Source: an uncultured Acidimicrobiaceae bacterium (GTDB lineage: Bacteria; Actinomycetota; Acidimicrobiia; Acidimicrobiales; Aldehydirespiratoraceae). From it: DNA of 47,923 bases. Location: the NCBI GenBank assembly GCA_913041415.1, contig CAJWHS010000010.1, forward strand, positions 1 to 47,923, read 5' to 3'. The notes beneath the pieces were generated by a model. The model saw only the letters and a list, made by a program, of their open reading frames with translations, was not told the DNA's origin and searched no databases. Position 1 is the stretch's first letter; each line of letters opens with the position of its first letter. Both the position numbers and the translations under genes were made by a program. Positions 17,766 to 26,150 of the stretch are shown piece by piece.

Positions 17766-17771
17766 TACCGT
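17766..17771 (+). promoter_or_regulatory. Leaderless -10 box TACCGT for the UPF0104-like gene
   Basis: TACCGT is followed by 7 nt and then ATG at 17779. It uses the same hexamer and spacing as the csaB-like gene. Confidence 0.6.
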
Positions 17772-17778
17772 CGTCACG

Positions 17779-18678
17779 ATGCTCCAGAAGACGCAGGCAC
17801 TGCTCGAACGTCGGGCTCAGCCCTTTCCGGAGCGCTACCGGCTCCCGCTTCTCGTCATCGCCACGGTCGCCCTCACCGTTGCGATAATCTGGGCCTGGAA
17901 TCGGGCTGAGCTCACCATCGACAACCTCTCGTGGGAGCCACTCGCGGCCCTCGCCCTAGTTGCTGCGCCGGCGAGCCTGCTGCTGAAGGCGGCTGAGTTC
18001 GTCGTCGCCGCGCGAATCGCGGGCCAGCGGCCCGGCCTGCGCCTTGCCATGGAGACTGCGGTGCTGTCCTCCGCCGGCAACCTGTTCCCACTCCCGGGCT
18101 CGCTCTTCGTCACGGTGAAGACGCTCGCCGATGGTGGGGCCGGCTACAGCGGTGCGGTCGCGGCAAGCGCCGTGCCGGGCATGGCCTGGCTCGGCATTAC
18201 CGGAATGGTCGGGGGCTCGGCGCTAGTCGTCGAAGGCGCCACGGCAATCGGCCTGATCGCGCTCGTCGGCGGTGTAGTTGCGCTCATGGGGGCTGGCGTT
18301 TTCTTTCGCGCAGCCGGTGCCAGCGACGGACGGCCGACCCTCGTGCTCGCCATCCTCCTCGTCGAGACCGGCTGGCTTGCGGTGAGTGGGCTCCGCTTCA
18401 CCCTCGCTGCGGCGGTGATCGGCGTTGATCTAACCCTCTCGCAGGCACTGGCGCTGTCGGTCGCTGGCGCGATCACGGTGGCAATCGGGTTCTTCCCCGG
18501 CGGCCTCGGTGTCCGTGAGGCCCTGATTGCTGCGCTCAGCCCGCTGATCGGCCTAGATCTCAAAACCGGTGTGCTCCTGGGAGCCGTCGACTGGGTGGTG
18601 TGGCTCAGCTTTCTCGCACTCGCTGGAGTCGGGCTGACAGTGAACCGACGACGCACGAGCGTTGTCTCGCCGAGTTAA
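17779..18678 (+). CDS. UPF0104/LPG-synthase-TM-like integral membrane protein
   Basis: A 299-residue protein with about seven to eight hydrophobic segments from 20 to 290. The AxxxSxxGNLFPLPG block near 95 and GFFPGGLGVREALIAALSPL near 240 match the lysylphosphatidylglycerol synthetase TM-region / UPF0104 family. Members are found beside glycan-assembly genes and are often proposed to act as lipid flippases. The exact role here is unknown. ATG at 17779 follows the TACCGT box. The frame stays open upstream but over the 3' end of the SLH gene in another phase. Its stop overlaps the stop of the convergent flippase gene by 3 nt. Confidence 0.75.
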   Translation: MLQKTQALLERRAQPFPERYRLPLLVIATVALTVAIIWAWNRAELTIDNLSWEPLAALALVAAPASLLLKAAEFVVAARIAGQRPGLRLAMETAVLSSAGNLFPLPGSLFVTVKTLADGGAGYSGAVAASAVPGMAWLGITGMVGGSALVVEGATAIGLIALVGGVVALMGAGVFFRAAGASDGRPTLVLAILLVETGWLAVSGLRFTLAAAVIGVDLTLSQALALSVAGAITVAIGFFPGGLGVREALIAALSPLIGLDLKTGVLLGAVDWVVWLSFLALAGVGLTVNRRRTSVVSPS

Positions 18679-19946
18679 GCCAGGGACGACATTCGACCCG
18701 CAGCCCGGTGACGAGCGAACTCGATGCGCAGCAGGACACCCTGCGCAATTGCACCAGCCGACGTGGCGGCGAGCAGACCGACCTCGACCTGCAGGAACGG
18801 CTCGTTCGGGAACTGCAACGCGATTGGAAAGACGGCAACGGCGACGAGGAAGCCGACAATGGCCAGCCGAGTGTGGTTGAGGGCGACCAAGCCGAGCGAC
18901 AGCGACAGCATCAACATGAGGCCTCCGCCGGATGCCGCCAGCAGGCCCATGTCGCGGCTGCCGAGTTGATCAGAGAACGCCGTCTCGACAATCCACGGCC
19001 CGACGAGGGCGGTCGCCGCCGTGGATCCCGCAGCGACGACCGCTACTGCGCCCACCAGGCGAAGTTGGACCTCGCGGAACCCGTCGAGATCGTCGTCGGC
19101 GGCACGGGCAGCGAGCGCTGGAAGGAGCGAGGCCTTCACCGCCTGGAAGAAGAACAGTGGAATTCGAGAGATGATCAAGCCGTTGAGGAAGACCCCCGGC
19201 GCCTCCTCGCCGAGTTCGTCCCCGATGATGGCGAGAGCAACAGGCCCGACGTTGAGAAGGAAGGCCTCCGAGATCGAGGTGGCGAGCAGCAGGCCGAGTG
19301 CCGGGGAGAGCTCGTTGAGATGTGAGGGGGGTCCCGGGTTGACGAACGGTCGAACCGTGAAGCCCGCTGCGAGAGTGCCGAGGAGGAACGCCACAGCCAG
19401 GGTGATCGCATAGGCGCCGACAATCTCGATGCCGAGAATCACGAGCGCGCCGGCGATGAGCATGCGGCTGATGCCTTCGGCCGCAAAGTACCGGCCGTAC
19501 TCGGTGAACAGGTGACGACCCGACAAGATGCCGCGGCCGAGTTCGGCGAACGCGAAGGCAGCGAGGCCAAGCAGGAGGGCGGCGAACAGATCGGGGCGGT
19601 CGTCAAGCATGCCCGACAGTCCCAAGGGCCACGAGACGAGCACACCGGTGAAGACGAGGGCGAGGAAGACAGCGCCGATGTTGGCGGCTTGGCGCAGCAC
19701 CGGGGCACTGCCCTTCCCCAGCGAGCCGCGAGCGGCGGTCGCGCGCGCGACCTCCTGCTCGAGCGGCTGGAAGAGGCCGGGCCCGAGGATGTAGACGAGC
19801 GACCAGACGATGGCAAGGCCGCCGTAGGCCTCATCGCCAACAGCACGCCGGGCGAGAACCAGGAACCCGTACGTGCTGATGCCGTTGATCGCGAGCCCGA
19901 GCGCGATGGCGGGGGTGCCATCGGGCAATGGGCTGCGTTCACGCAT
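18675..19946 (-). CDS. Wzx-like polysaccharide flippase (MOP superfamily)
   Basis: A 423-residue membrane protein with about 12 hydrophobic segments. The LGLAINGISTYGFLVLARRAVG start and GPGLFQPLEQEVARATAARG near 60 are typical of MOP-superfamily polysaccharide transport proteins, which flip undecaprenyl-linked repeat units. ATG at 19946 was chosen because upstream in-frame residues are antisense to the MoeB-like gene, though TTG at about 19985 is possible. It is 106 nt downstream of the MoeB-like stop and may have its own promoter. Finding both a Wzx-like flippase and an ABC exporter suggests more than one envelope glycan, or that one serves another lipid-linked substrate. Confidence 0.75.
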   Translation of the reverse strand: MRERSPLPDGTPAIALGLAINGISTYGFLVLARRAVGDEAYGGLAIVWSLVYILGPGLFQPLEQEVARATAARGSLGKGSAPVLRQAANIGAVFLALVFTGVLVSWPLGLSGMLDDRPDLFAALLLGLAAFAFAELGRGILSGRHLFTEYGRYFAAEGISRMLIAGALVILGIEIVGAYAITLAVAFLLGTLAAGFTVRPFVNPGPPSHLNELSPALGLLLATSISEAFLLNVGPVALAIIGDELGEEAPGVFLNGLIISRIPLFFFQAVKASLLPALAARAADDDLDGFREVQLRLVGAVAVVAAGSTAATALVGPWIVETAFSDQLGSRDMGLLAASGGGLMLMLSLSLGLVALNHTRLAIVGFLVAVAVFPIALQFPNEPFLQVEVGLLAATSAGAIAQGVLLRIEFARHRAAGRMSSLA

Positions 19947-20052
19947 GCGCTTGAGGAACGGACTGATGGCGGGGCTCCAGGTCAACGGATGGCCTAAAAT
20001 CAGGGCCGCCAGAGCGTATCGGCCGAGATCGTCGTGGTGGCGGTTCTCGCCG

Positions 20053-21219
20053 TCACGCGCTGCGGAGGGCCGGCATGCACAGACCCTCCAAATCAACCAC
20101 GTCGACGCGGTCTCGGTTCTCCCAGGTGACCTCGTTGCCGGGGTTCGCCTTGAGGGTGAACTCTCGGAACGACAGATCAAGCGCGTCGAACACGAGGAGA
20201 CGGCCCCGGAGCGGCTCGCCGATGCCGAGCACCAGTTTGAGCGCCTCGAGCGCCTGAAGACTGCCGATGATGCCGGGGAGCACCCCGATCACGCCGGCCT
20301 CTGCGCATGACGGAGCGAACTCCGGCGGCGGCGGTTCGGGCAGCATGTCGCGGTAGGTCGGGCCCTGCCGGGGATCGAAGACGGTGACCTGTCCCTCGAA
20401 ACGGAAGATCGAGCCGTGCACAACAGGAATGCCGAGTTTCACCGAGGCGTCGTTGAGGAGATATCGCGATGGGAAGTTGTCGGCGCCGTCGATGATGACG
20501 TCGTAGCCGTCGATCACATCGAGCACGTTGTCGGCGCTCAGGCGCATGTCGTAGGTGTGGACGGTGACGTAGGGGTTCAGCGCCGCAATCGATGCCCGGG
20601 CTGATTCGACCTTGCGCTCACCGACCTGGTCGAGGCGGTGGATGATCTGACGCTGCAGGTTCGATTCGTCGACCTCGTCCATGTCGATGATGCCGAGCGT
20701 GCCAACCCCTGCGGCGGCGAGGTACAGCGCAGCTGGCGATCCCAGGCCACCGGCACCAAGCAGGAGCACCTTGGCGTCGAGAAGGACGATTTGACCCTCC
20801 TCCCCTACCTCGGGCAAGAGCAGGTGACGCTGATAGCGATTGCGTTCGACCGGCCCGAGCGAGCGCGGGCGAGTCCAGGGCTTTCCGGCGTCTTTCCAGC
20901 CGTTGAAGCCACCGCCCATCGACACGATGTTGGTGTAGCCGAGCTGCTTCAGGGTCTGAACGGCAAAGGCCGACCGGGCGCCACCGGCGCACATCACGAC
21001 CATTGGCTGGTCCTGATCGGGCACCCGCTGTTCGATCACGGTCTCGAGGGTGCCGCGGGGGATGTGGAGCGATCCGGGGATCGCTCCCTGGTCGTACTCG
21101 TCGGGCTCTCGAACGTCGAGCAGTAGGTGGCCCCCGTCGAGCAACTGCGCGCCACTGACGATGTCGACCTCGTCGATCTCGGCCTTGACGGCCCGAAGGA
21201 GCTCCCGGAAGCTGGCCAT
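20053..21219 (-). CDS. Rhodanese-MoeB/ThiF fusion: sulfur-carrier adenylyltransferase/sulfurtransferase
   Basis: A 388-residue two-domain protein. Residues 1-115 are a rhodanese domain (LLLDVREPDEYDQGAIPG, then the persulfide loop MCAGGARSA with catalytic Cys near 79). About 125-388 are an E1-like adenylyltransferase (RYQRHLLLPEVGEEGQ, ATP loop LLGAGGLGSPAALYLA, DxDxVDxSNLQRQ, and PSCAEAGVIG holding the conserved Cys). Such proteins adenylate the C-terminal glycine of MoaD, ThiS or CysO-type carriers and load sulfur onto them. Actinobacterial MoeZ has the same two domains in the opposite order. The zinc CxxC pairs of E. coli MoeB are absent, as in MoeZ. Only 3 nt separate it from the upstream sirtuin gene, so the pair forms an operon. 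Which carrier it serves is not shown. Confidence 0.88.
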   Translation of the reverse strand: MASFRELLRAVKAEIDEVDIVSGAQLLDGGHLLLDVREPDEYDQGAIPGSLHIPRGTLETVIEQRVPDQDQPMVVMCAGGARSAFAVQTLKQLGYTNIVSMGGGFNGWKDAGKPWTRPRSLGPVERNRYQRHLLLPEVGEEGQIVLLDAKVLLLGAGGLGSPAALYLAAAGVGTLGIIDMDEVDESNLQRQIIHRLDQVGERKVESARASIAALNPYVTVHTYDMRLSADNVLDVIDGYDVIIDGADNFPSRYLLNDASVKLGIPVVHGSIFRFEGQVTVFDPRQGPTYRDMLPEPPPPEFAPSCAEAGVIGVLPGIIGSLQALEALKLVLGIGEPLRGRLLVFDALDLSFREFTLKANPGNEVTWENRDRVDVVDLEGLCMPALRSA

Positions 21220-21222
21220 GCC

Positions 21223-21993
21223 TCAGGCTACGGCGCGAACGATCCGGGGCAGCGTCTCGGAGATCCCGGCGTGGAGCACGACATCGGCGATCGAGTCGAA
21301 CACCGTCACCTCACCGTTGAGGATGATCACCTTAGAACCGGTCTGGTGCGCAACCTTGACCGTCTCGTTGATCGGGAATACCGCAAGCGAGGTACCGATC
21401 GCAAGGAAGAGATCGCACTCCACCGCAGCGCGTTCGGCCCGCTGAAGATCCTCGGCAATCAGGCTCTGACCGAAACTGATCGTGGCGGATTTGAGAATCC
21501 CGCCACACGTCACGCACAGCGGGTCGGCCTCACCGGCCCGGACCCGGTCGAGCACTACCTCCATGTCGTCGCGATAGTCACATTCGAGACAGGCAACCTT
21601 GCGGGTGGTGCCGTGGATCTCGATGACCCGATCGGGAGAGGAACCCGCCCGCTGGTGCAGTTCGTCGACATTTTGCGTGATTAAGGTGTGGAGTTTCGCC
21701 CGCCGCTCCAGTTCGACGAGCGCCTGATGACCGGCGTTGGGATCAACGTTCGCCCACAACGAACCCTCGGCTCGTTGGGCCCAGTTGGCGCGCCGGACCG
21801 CCGGGTCACCAACGTAAAAGTTGATGTTCGACGCCCTCTCGGCAGCAGGGTCCCTGGTCCAAAGTCCGTTCGGACCCCGAAAGTCAGGGATGCCGGAGTC
21901 GGTGGAGATACCGGCACCGGTCAAAACGGTGATCACCTGAGCCTCGTCGATCAGGCTCCGAGCGGCATCGATCGACTCGTCGAGGATGTGCAT
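21223..21993 (-). CDS. Sir2-family NAD-dependent protein deacylase (sirtuin)
   Basis: A 256-residue sirtuin. VLTGAGISTDSGIPDFRG near 22-40 binds NAD, TQNVDELHQRAG near 113 is the core motif, and EIHGT carries the catalytic His. CLEC and CVTC near 145-175 are the paired zinc cysteines. AIGTSLAVFP near 205 completes the fold. It removes acyl groups from lysines using NAD, with a cytoplasmic protein as substrate. The GLWTRDP and RRANWAQR region is typical of bacterial class III or U-like members. ATG at 21993 was chosen over the upstream ATG at 22035 because TACTAT stands 6 nt before it. It is the first gene of an operon with the rhodanese-MoeB gene, a link between acyl-lysine turnover and sulfur transfer that I cannot explain. 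Confidence 0.93.
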   Translation of the reverse strand: MHILDESIDAARSLIDEAQVITVLTGAGISTDSGIPDFRGPNGLWTRDPAAERASNINFYVGDPAVRRANWAQRAEGSLWANVDPNAGHQALVELERRAKLHTLITQNVDELHQRAGSSPDRVIEIHGTTRKVACLECDYRDDMEVVLDRVRAGEADPLCVTCGGILKSATISFGQSLIAEDLQRAERAAVECDLFLAIGTSLAVFPINETVKVAHQTGSKVIILNGEVTVFDSIADVVLHAGISETLPRIVRAVA

Positions 21994-21999
21994 GGCGGC

Positions 22000-22005
22000 A
22001 TAGTA
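22000..22005 (-). promoter_or_regulatory. Leaderless -10 box TACTAT for the sirtuin operon
   Basis: On the minus strand TACTAT is followed by 6 nt and ATG at 21993. It decides the start of the sirtuin. Confidence 0.65.
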
Positions 22006-22059
22006 GATCGACGGCGACGATTTCGGCCTCGCCAACAGGGATACGACGACGACTGCCTC

Positions 22060-22087
22060 TTGACCCGGTTGTATGGAATACTACGAA
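22060..22087 (+). promoter_or_regulatory. Candidate sigma70-type promoter for the 22133 gene
   Basis: TTGACC at 22060-22065 and TACGAA at 22082-22087 are separated by 16 nt, in a locally AT-rich stretch. A leader of about 40 nt with AGGA at 22123-22126, 6 nt before ATG 22133, would follow. This is one of the few genes here with a clear Shine-Dalgarno rather than a leaderless box. Confidence 0.4.
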
Positions 22088-22132
22088 ATATATTCAGCTT
22101 CCCCGGCCATCATCGCACTGACAGGAAGCGTC

Positions 22133-22765
22133 ATGTCCAACCCACTCGCCGAGTCACCGTCTGACTCGACCATCCCGCAGCCACTGCTCCACGTTCTGCG
22201 CTGGCACGATCCGCTGATCGATCGGCTCGGCCACGATCCCCGCTCTCGCTATATCGAGCGGTTCTGGCTCGGAGTTCTCGGCCCGTCAACCACTCTCTTG
22301 CTGCGGGTGTTCGCCGATGCGCACGACGAACACAGAGGCGTGGCCCATCTCGATCTCGGAGATGTTGCCGTCCAGATCGGTGTCGGCAACCACGGCGGGC
22401 GCAACAGCCCGCTCTCCCGGTCGATTCAGCGGGCGATCCGGTTCGGGGCAGCCCGACCAGCCGGTGCCGACTCGATCGAGGTACGCCATCGTCTCGCTCC
22501 CCTCAGCCGTAGCCAGATTGAGCGCCTGCCTTTCGCCCTCCAAGCCGAGCACCAGCGCCGCCACGAGCAGCCGGTGACTACCGGTACCGCTCGTTCGAGG
22601 GCACGCCGCCTGGCGTTGAGTCTGATTGAATGCGGCGACAGCTTCGCCAAGACCGAACGTCAGCTCGATCAGTGGCGAGTCCCGGGACCAATTGCGGCCG
22701 AGGCGGTCAACTGGGCGTGGGAGTGCGATCGAATCGAAGCCGAACACGGGCCCGAAGCAGCCTGA
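22133..22765 (+). CDS. Conserved actinobacterial protein of unknown function
   Basis: A 210-residue soluble protein that I recognise only as a type common in actinobacteria. Its signature is RYIERFWLGVLGPSTTLLLR near 40, then NSPLSRSIQRAIRFGAARPA near 100 and LSRSQIERLPFALQAEHQ near 135. It has no signal peptide or membrane segment, and its composition is rich in Arg, Leu and His. The C-terminal half is helical and charged. ATG at 22133 has AGGA at good spacing, while the ATG at 22073 has none. It is divergent from the sirtuin and convergent with pepA. No function can be given from sequence. Confidence 0.7.
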   Translation: MSNPLAESPSDSTIPQPLLHVLRWHDPLIDRLGHDPRSRYIERFWLGVLGPSTTLLLRVFADAHDEHRGVAHLDLGDVAVQIGVGNHGGRNSPLSRSIQRAIRFGAARPAGADSIEVRHRLAPLSRSQIERLPFALQAEHQRRHEQPVTTGTARSRARRLALSLIECGDSFAKTERQLDQWRVPGPIAAEAVNWAWECDRIEAEHGPEAA

Positions 22766-22814
22766 GGCGCCATGAGCGCAGCCGACGTCTACGGCCACTC
22801 GATCGTGCGCTCGA

Positions 22815-22836
22815 GGGCGGCCCTCCGGGGCCGTCC
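22815..22836. terminator. GC-rich hairpin between convergent genes
   Basis: A 9-bp stem (22815-22823 with 22828-22836, one G-U pair) closes a TCCG tetraloop. It sits between the stops of the 22133 gene and pepA. There is no U-run, so its role as a terminator for one or both is inferred. Confidence 0.5.
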
Positions 22837-22843
22837 GGCTCCG

Positions 22844-24283
22844 CTACGGGGCGGTGAAATTGGTGGCCAGCTCGGCGAGCAATCGCACGCCGAAGCCGGT
22901 GCCTCCCTTGGTGATCTCGGCATCATCACTATCAGTGAACGCCGGACCGGCGATGTCGAGGTGCGCCCACGGGATGCCGTCGGCGACGAACTCCTGGAGA
23001 ATCAGGCCAGCGGTCAGTGCCCCACCGTGCGGACCACCGATGTTCTTCATGTCGGCGACCGACGAATCGACCTGCTTGTGGTAGTCGGACGGCAACGGAA
23101 GGTGCCAGACCCGCTCACCGGTCAGTTCTGATGCCGCCTCGATCTGTTCGATCCACGAAGCCTTGTTGCCCATCAAGCCGGCAATCTTCGGGCCGAGGGC
23201 GACCACGCACGCACCGGTGAGGGTTGCGAGATCGATCATTGCGTCGGGCTTGGCCTCCGAGGCAAGCGAGAGCGCATCGGCAAGGATCAGGCGACCCTCC
23301 GCATCGGTATTGAGTACTTCAATGGTCTTGCCGTTGCGGATTTCGAGCACATCACCTGGCCGGGTGGCGTCGCCGCCGAGCATGTTGTCGGTCATGGGGA
23401 CGAAGGCGCGAACGCGACACCCGACACCGAGATCCTTGAGCACCGACATCGCTCCGATCACCGCAGCGGCACCGCCCATGTCGCACTTCATCGTCATCAT
23501 GCCGGCGCCGGTCTTGATCGAAAGACCCCCGGCATCGAAGGTGATGCCCTTCCCGATCAACGCAAGCGTGCCCTTCGGCTTCGACTTCGGGATGTAGGTG
23601 AGTTCAACGAAGCGAGGCGGCTGAGTCGAGCCGCGATTCACACCGAGGAGGCCTCCGAGCTTACCTTTCTTGATCGCCGCCTCATCCCACACCTTGACGA
23701 TGAGACCATGCTCTTTAGCCACCGCCTGAGCACGACGGGCGAATACGGCCGGCGTGAGCACGCCGCCGGGCTCGTTCACGAAGTCCCGAGCGAGCATTTG
23801 GCCCCGGGCGATCGCAGCACCACGGTCGAGCGCCGCCTGGTTCTTCGCACCAGCGCCACCGGCGACCTCGACGGTCGCAAGCTTCGAGGGCTTGGCATCG
23901 GACTTGTAGGTGGTGAACGTGTAGGTCGAGAGGGCAACGCCCTCGACCAGCGCTTGGCGAGCAGCCGCACCGTCAAGTTCAGTCTCGGGCAACTCGACAC
24001 CGAGCTTGCCGTAGCGACCGAACCTGCGGCCGACTGCGGCGGCAGCGCGCCGAACCGCATCGGTGTCGACATCGGCGGCATCGCCGATACCGATCAGTGC
24101 CTCGATGCGCTTGCCATCAGGGTGAACATGCGTATCTCCCAACTTCCCGGCGAAGCCGGCCGACGTGAGTTGACCGTCCAGGATGCCTGCAACACCGGCC
24201 TCGACAGCACCGGTAGTGACGATGCGGACACGGACCTTGGTAGACTTGGGAATGGATCGGGTGGCGGTGAAGGTGATGGCCAT
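22844..24283 (-). CDS. pepA: Cytosol leucyl aminopeptidase (M17)
   Basis: A 479-residue M17 peptidase that releases N-terminal residues in the cytoplasm. The catalytic domain carries GKGITFDAGGLSIK near 268 (metal ligands and catalytic Lys), MKCDMGGAAAV near 290 and the family signature NTDAEGRLILADAL near 345, whose Arg is catalytic. ATLTGACVVALGP near 370 follows. The N-terminal ~160 residues are the variable macro-like domain. ATG at 24283 is fixed by TACGAT 6 nt upstream. The length is normal. It stands alone between a convergent gene and the GH2 gene. Confidence 0.94.
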   Translation of the reverse strand: MAITFTATRSIPKSTKVRVRIVTTGAVEAGVAGILDGQLTSAGFAGKLGDTHVHPDGKRIEALIGIGDAADVDTDAVRRAAAAVGRRFGRYGKLGVELPETELDGAAARQALVEGVALSTYTFTTYKSDAKPSKLATVEVAGGAGAKNQAALDRGAAIARGQMLARDFVNEPGGVLTPAVFARRAQAVAKEHGLIVKVWDEAAIKKGKLGGLLGVNRGSTQPPRFVELTYIPKSKPKGTLALIGKGITFDAGGLSIKTGAGMMTMKCDMGGAAAVIGAMSVLKDLGVGCRVRAFVPMTDNMLGGDATRPGDVLEIRNGKTIEVLNTDAEGRLILADALSLASEAKPDAMIDLATLTGACVVALGPKIAGLMGNKASWIEQIEAASELTGERVWHLPLPSDYHKQVDSSVADMKNIGGPHGGALTAGLILQEFVADGIPWAHLDIAGPAFTDSDDAEITKGGTGFGVRLLAELATNFTAP

Positions 24284-24289
24284 TCGGCG

Positions 24290-24295
24290 ATCGTA
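24290..24295 (-). promoter_or_regulatory. Leaderless -10 box TACGAT for pepA
   Basis: On the minus strand TACGAT is followed by 6 nt and then ATG at 24283. Confidence 0.65.
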
Positions 24296-24355
24296 GTCAC
24301 CCTGCGCCTCGGGTCGAGTGCTGGGCCCGACCCTTCGAACAAGGACGAAGGGTCG

Positions 24356-26098
24356 TCAGCCGAGCGAGACGTACCACGAGCGAAGAACGTCGTAGGCGAG
24401 CTTCTTCTCGCCCTCCTCACTGACCAGCCCCTTGCGGTTGTAACCGTCCTGGATGCCGGGCAGAACCCGCATCGGCGTGCGGAAGTCTTTCAGGATCCAC
24501 GGACTAAGTCCGGCGCAGTCGTCGTTGGCGGCGATCATCTCGATCTGGGCCTCGTAGACGGCAGCCTGGAACTCCTCGGTCCAGATCTCGCCGTCGTCAC
24601 CGTGGTTGCCGTGCTTTGCGCCGGCCCCGAGTTCGCTGAAGATAATCGGTTTCCCCCAGTCCGATGTCCAACGCTTCGAGGCGATCTCGGCACGCTCGCT
24701 GTAGTACCAGCCGTAGTACTGGTTTACGCCAATCACATCGATCAGCTCGCCGAGCGGGTCCTCGATATGGGTCTCGATGCCCTGCCCTGGCAGCGTGAAG
24801 AGCGCGCAGGTGACGAGGCGGGTCGGGTCGAGCGAGCGCACCCGCTCAATCAAGGAACCGATGAACGCTGTGCGTTCGTCGCCGGGGAACGTCTCGTTGG
24901 CAACCGACCACAGCACGACCGACGGGCGACAGCGATCACGCAACACGAGTTCGTCGGCCTGCTCGAGCGTGTTGGCCAGTGTGGCCTCGTTGGACCACTC
25001 GATACCCCAGTAGACTGGAAGTTCGACCCAGGCGAGCACCCCTCGCTTATCGGCCTCCGCTACCATCGCTTCGTCGTGCTGATAGTGCGCCAACCGAACG
25101 AAGTTGGCACCGAGTTCCTCGGCCCAATCGAACAACGTGGCGGCGTCCTCTGCACCCGAGGCCCGCTTGCCGCCGGTCGGGCCTTCGGCGTGCATCGAAA
25201 TGCCTTTCAAGAAAACAACTTCGCCATTGACGACGATGTCGCTGCCCCGCGTCTCGACGGTGCGAAAGCCGACCAAATCGACCACACGGTCATCGCCCGC
25301 GTCGAAGACGACCTCGTACAGCCGAGGGGTACCCGGGTGCCAGCGCTCGTGCTCGGGAACGTCCGTTGCCGAAACGGTGAAGCGCTCATTGGTCTTCACC
25401 TCGAGCGACCATCCAAGCTCGGCGATCTCGAGACGAGCCGTGGTCGGGGCGCCACCGTCGACATTGACTTCACCGACGAGCGAGCCGTCGACGCCCATGG
25501 TGATCCACGCGCTGGAGATGAACGTGCTCGGAACCCTAACGAGGTCGACGCTGCGGTGAAGGCCGCCGAAGTTGAACCAGTCGGTGCGCATTGCCGGAAC
25601 CCGCTCGGGCTTGCGGATGCAGTCGACGAGAACCACCAGCGAGTGCTCGCCTGCACCGATGCGGCCGGTAATCTCGACGGCGAACGGGCCATAGCCGCCT
25701 TCGTGCGAGGCAAGCATGTCGCCATCGAGATAGATCGTGCACGAGTGGTTGACCGCACCGAAATGGACGAACGTGCGGCCGGACTTCTCCTCGGTCGTGG
25801 TGAAGCGTCGGCGGTACCAGAGCGAAGCCTCGTAGTAGTGCAACTCGGGAATCTGGGTGTTCCAGTCGCCGGGCACCTCCAAGTCGAGGGATCCGTCGAA
25901 GTCGTATTCGATGCGTTCGGCCGGATGCTGGGGCTTGCGGTCGCGGAACCAGCCGTCTCTGGCGGGCCCAAGGATGCTGAACCCGCCCACGTCGTACGGG
26001 TCGGGGATGGCCTTCCACGTGCCGTCGAGAGACGTGGTCTCCCCCGCTGCCCTGCGGCTCAGGAGATGACTCAGTGAGGTGGTTCCGGTCGTCGGCAT
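24356..26098 (-). CDS. Glycoside hydrolase family 2 enzyme (beta-glucuronidase-like)
   Basis: A 580-residue cytoplasmic GH2 enzyme with no signal peptide. The N-terminal sugar-binding domain includes LDLEVPGDWNTQIPELHYYE near 75 and SLWYRRRF. An immunoglobulin-like domain follows (about 185-280). The TIM barrel carries VLWSVANETFPGDE near 395, whose Asn-Glu is the acid/base, and PIIFSELGAGAKHGNHG near 490, whose Glu is the nucleophile. ISMHAEGP near 300 matches the HE(D)xxx region of beta-glucuronidases. It would hydrolyse beta-glucuronides or beta-galactosides, and the sugar cannot be settled by eye. ATG at 26098 follows TACCTT by 6 nt. No transporter or regulator is adjacent, so the source of the substrate is unclear. 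Confidence 0.88.
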   Translation of the reverse strand: MPTTGTTSLSHLLSRRAAGETTSLDGTWKAIPDPYDVGGFSILGPARDGWFRDRKPQHPAERIEYDFDGSLDLEVPGDWNTQIPELHYYEASLWYRRRFTTTEEKSGRTFVHFGAVNHSCTIYLDGDMLASHEGGYGPFAVEITGRIGAGEHSLVVLVDCIRKPERVPAMRTDWFNFGGLHRSVDLVRVPSTFISSAWITMGVDGSLVGEVNVDGGAPTTARLEIAELGWSLEVKTNERFTVSATDVPEHERWHPGTPRLYEVVFDAGDDRVVDLVGFRTVETRGSDIVVNGEVVFLKGISMHAEGPTGGKRASGAEDAATLFDWAEELGANFVRLAHYQHDEAMVAEADKRGVLAWVELPVYWGIEWSNEATLANTLEQADELVLRDRCRPSVVLWSVANETFPGDERTAFIGSLIERVRSLDPTRLVTCALFTLPGQGIETHIEDPLGELIDVIGVNQYYGWYYSERAEIASKRWTSDWGKPIIFSELGAGAKHGNHGDDGEIWTEEFQAAVYEAQIEMIAANDDCAGLSPWILKDFRTPMRVLPGIQDGYNRKGLVSEEGEKKLAYDVLRSWYVSLG

Positions 26099-26104
26099 GC
26101 CCGG

Positions 26105-26110
26105 AAGGTA
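26105..26110 (-). promoter_or_regulatory. Leaderless -10 box TACCTT for the GH2 gene
   Basis: On the minus strand TACCTT is followed by 6 nt and then ATG at 26098. Confidence 0.6.
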
Positions 26111-26150
26111 GCGGTGGCGTCGGCGACGCGCCGCATGCTCACCGGGCGGG

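Noticed and set aside
23708-26077. A 789-codon frame antisense to both pepA and the GH2 gene
   Set aside because: It spans two unrelated, well-conserved genes and the gap between them, with no motif of its own. It is an antisense shadow.
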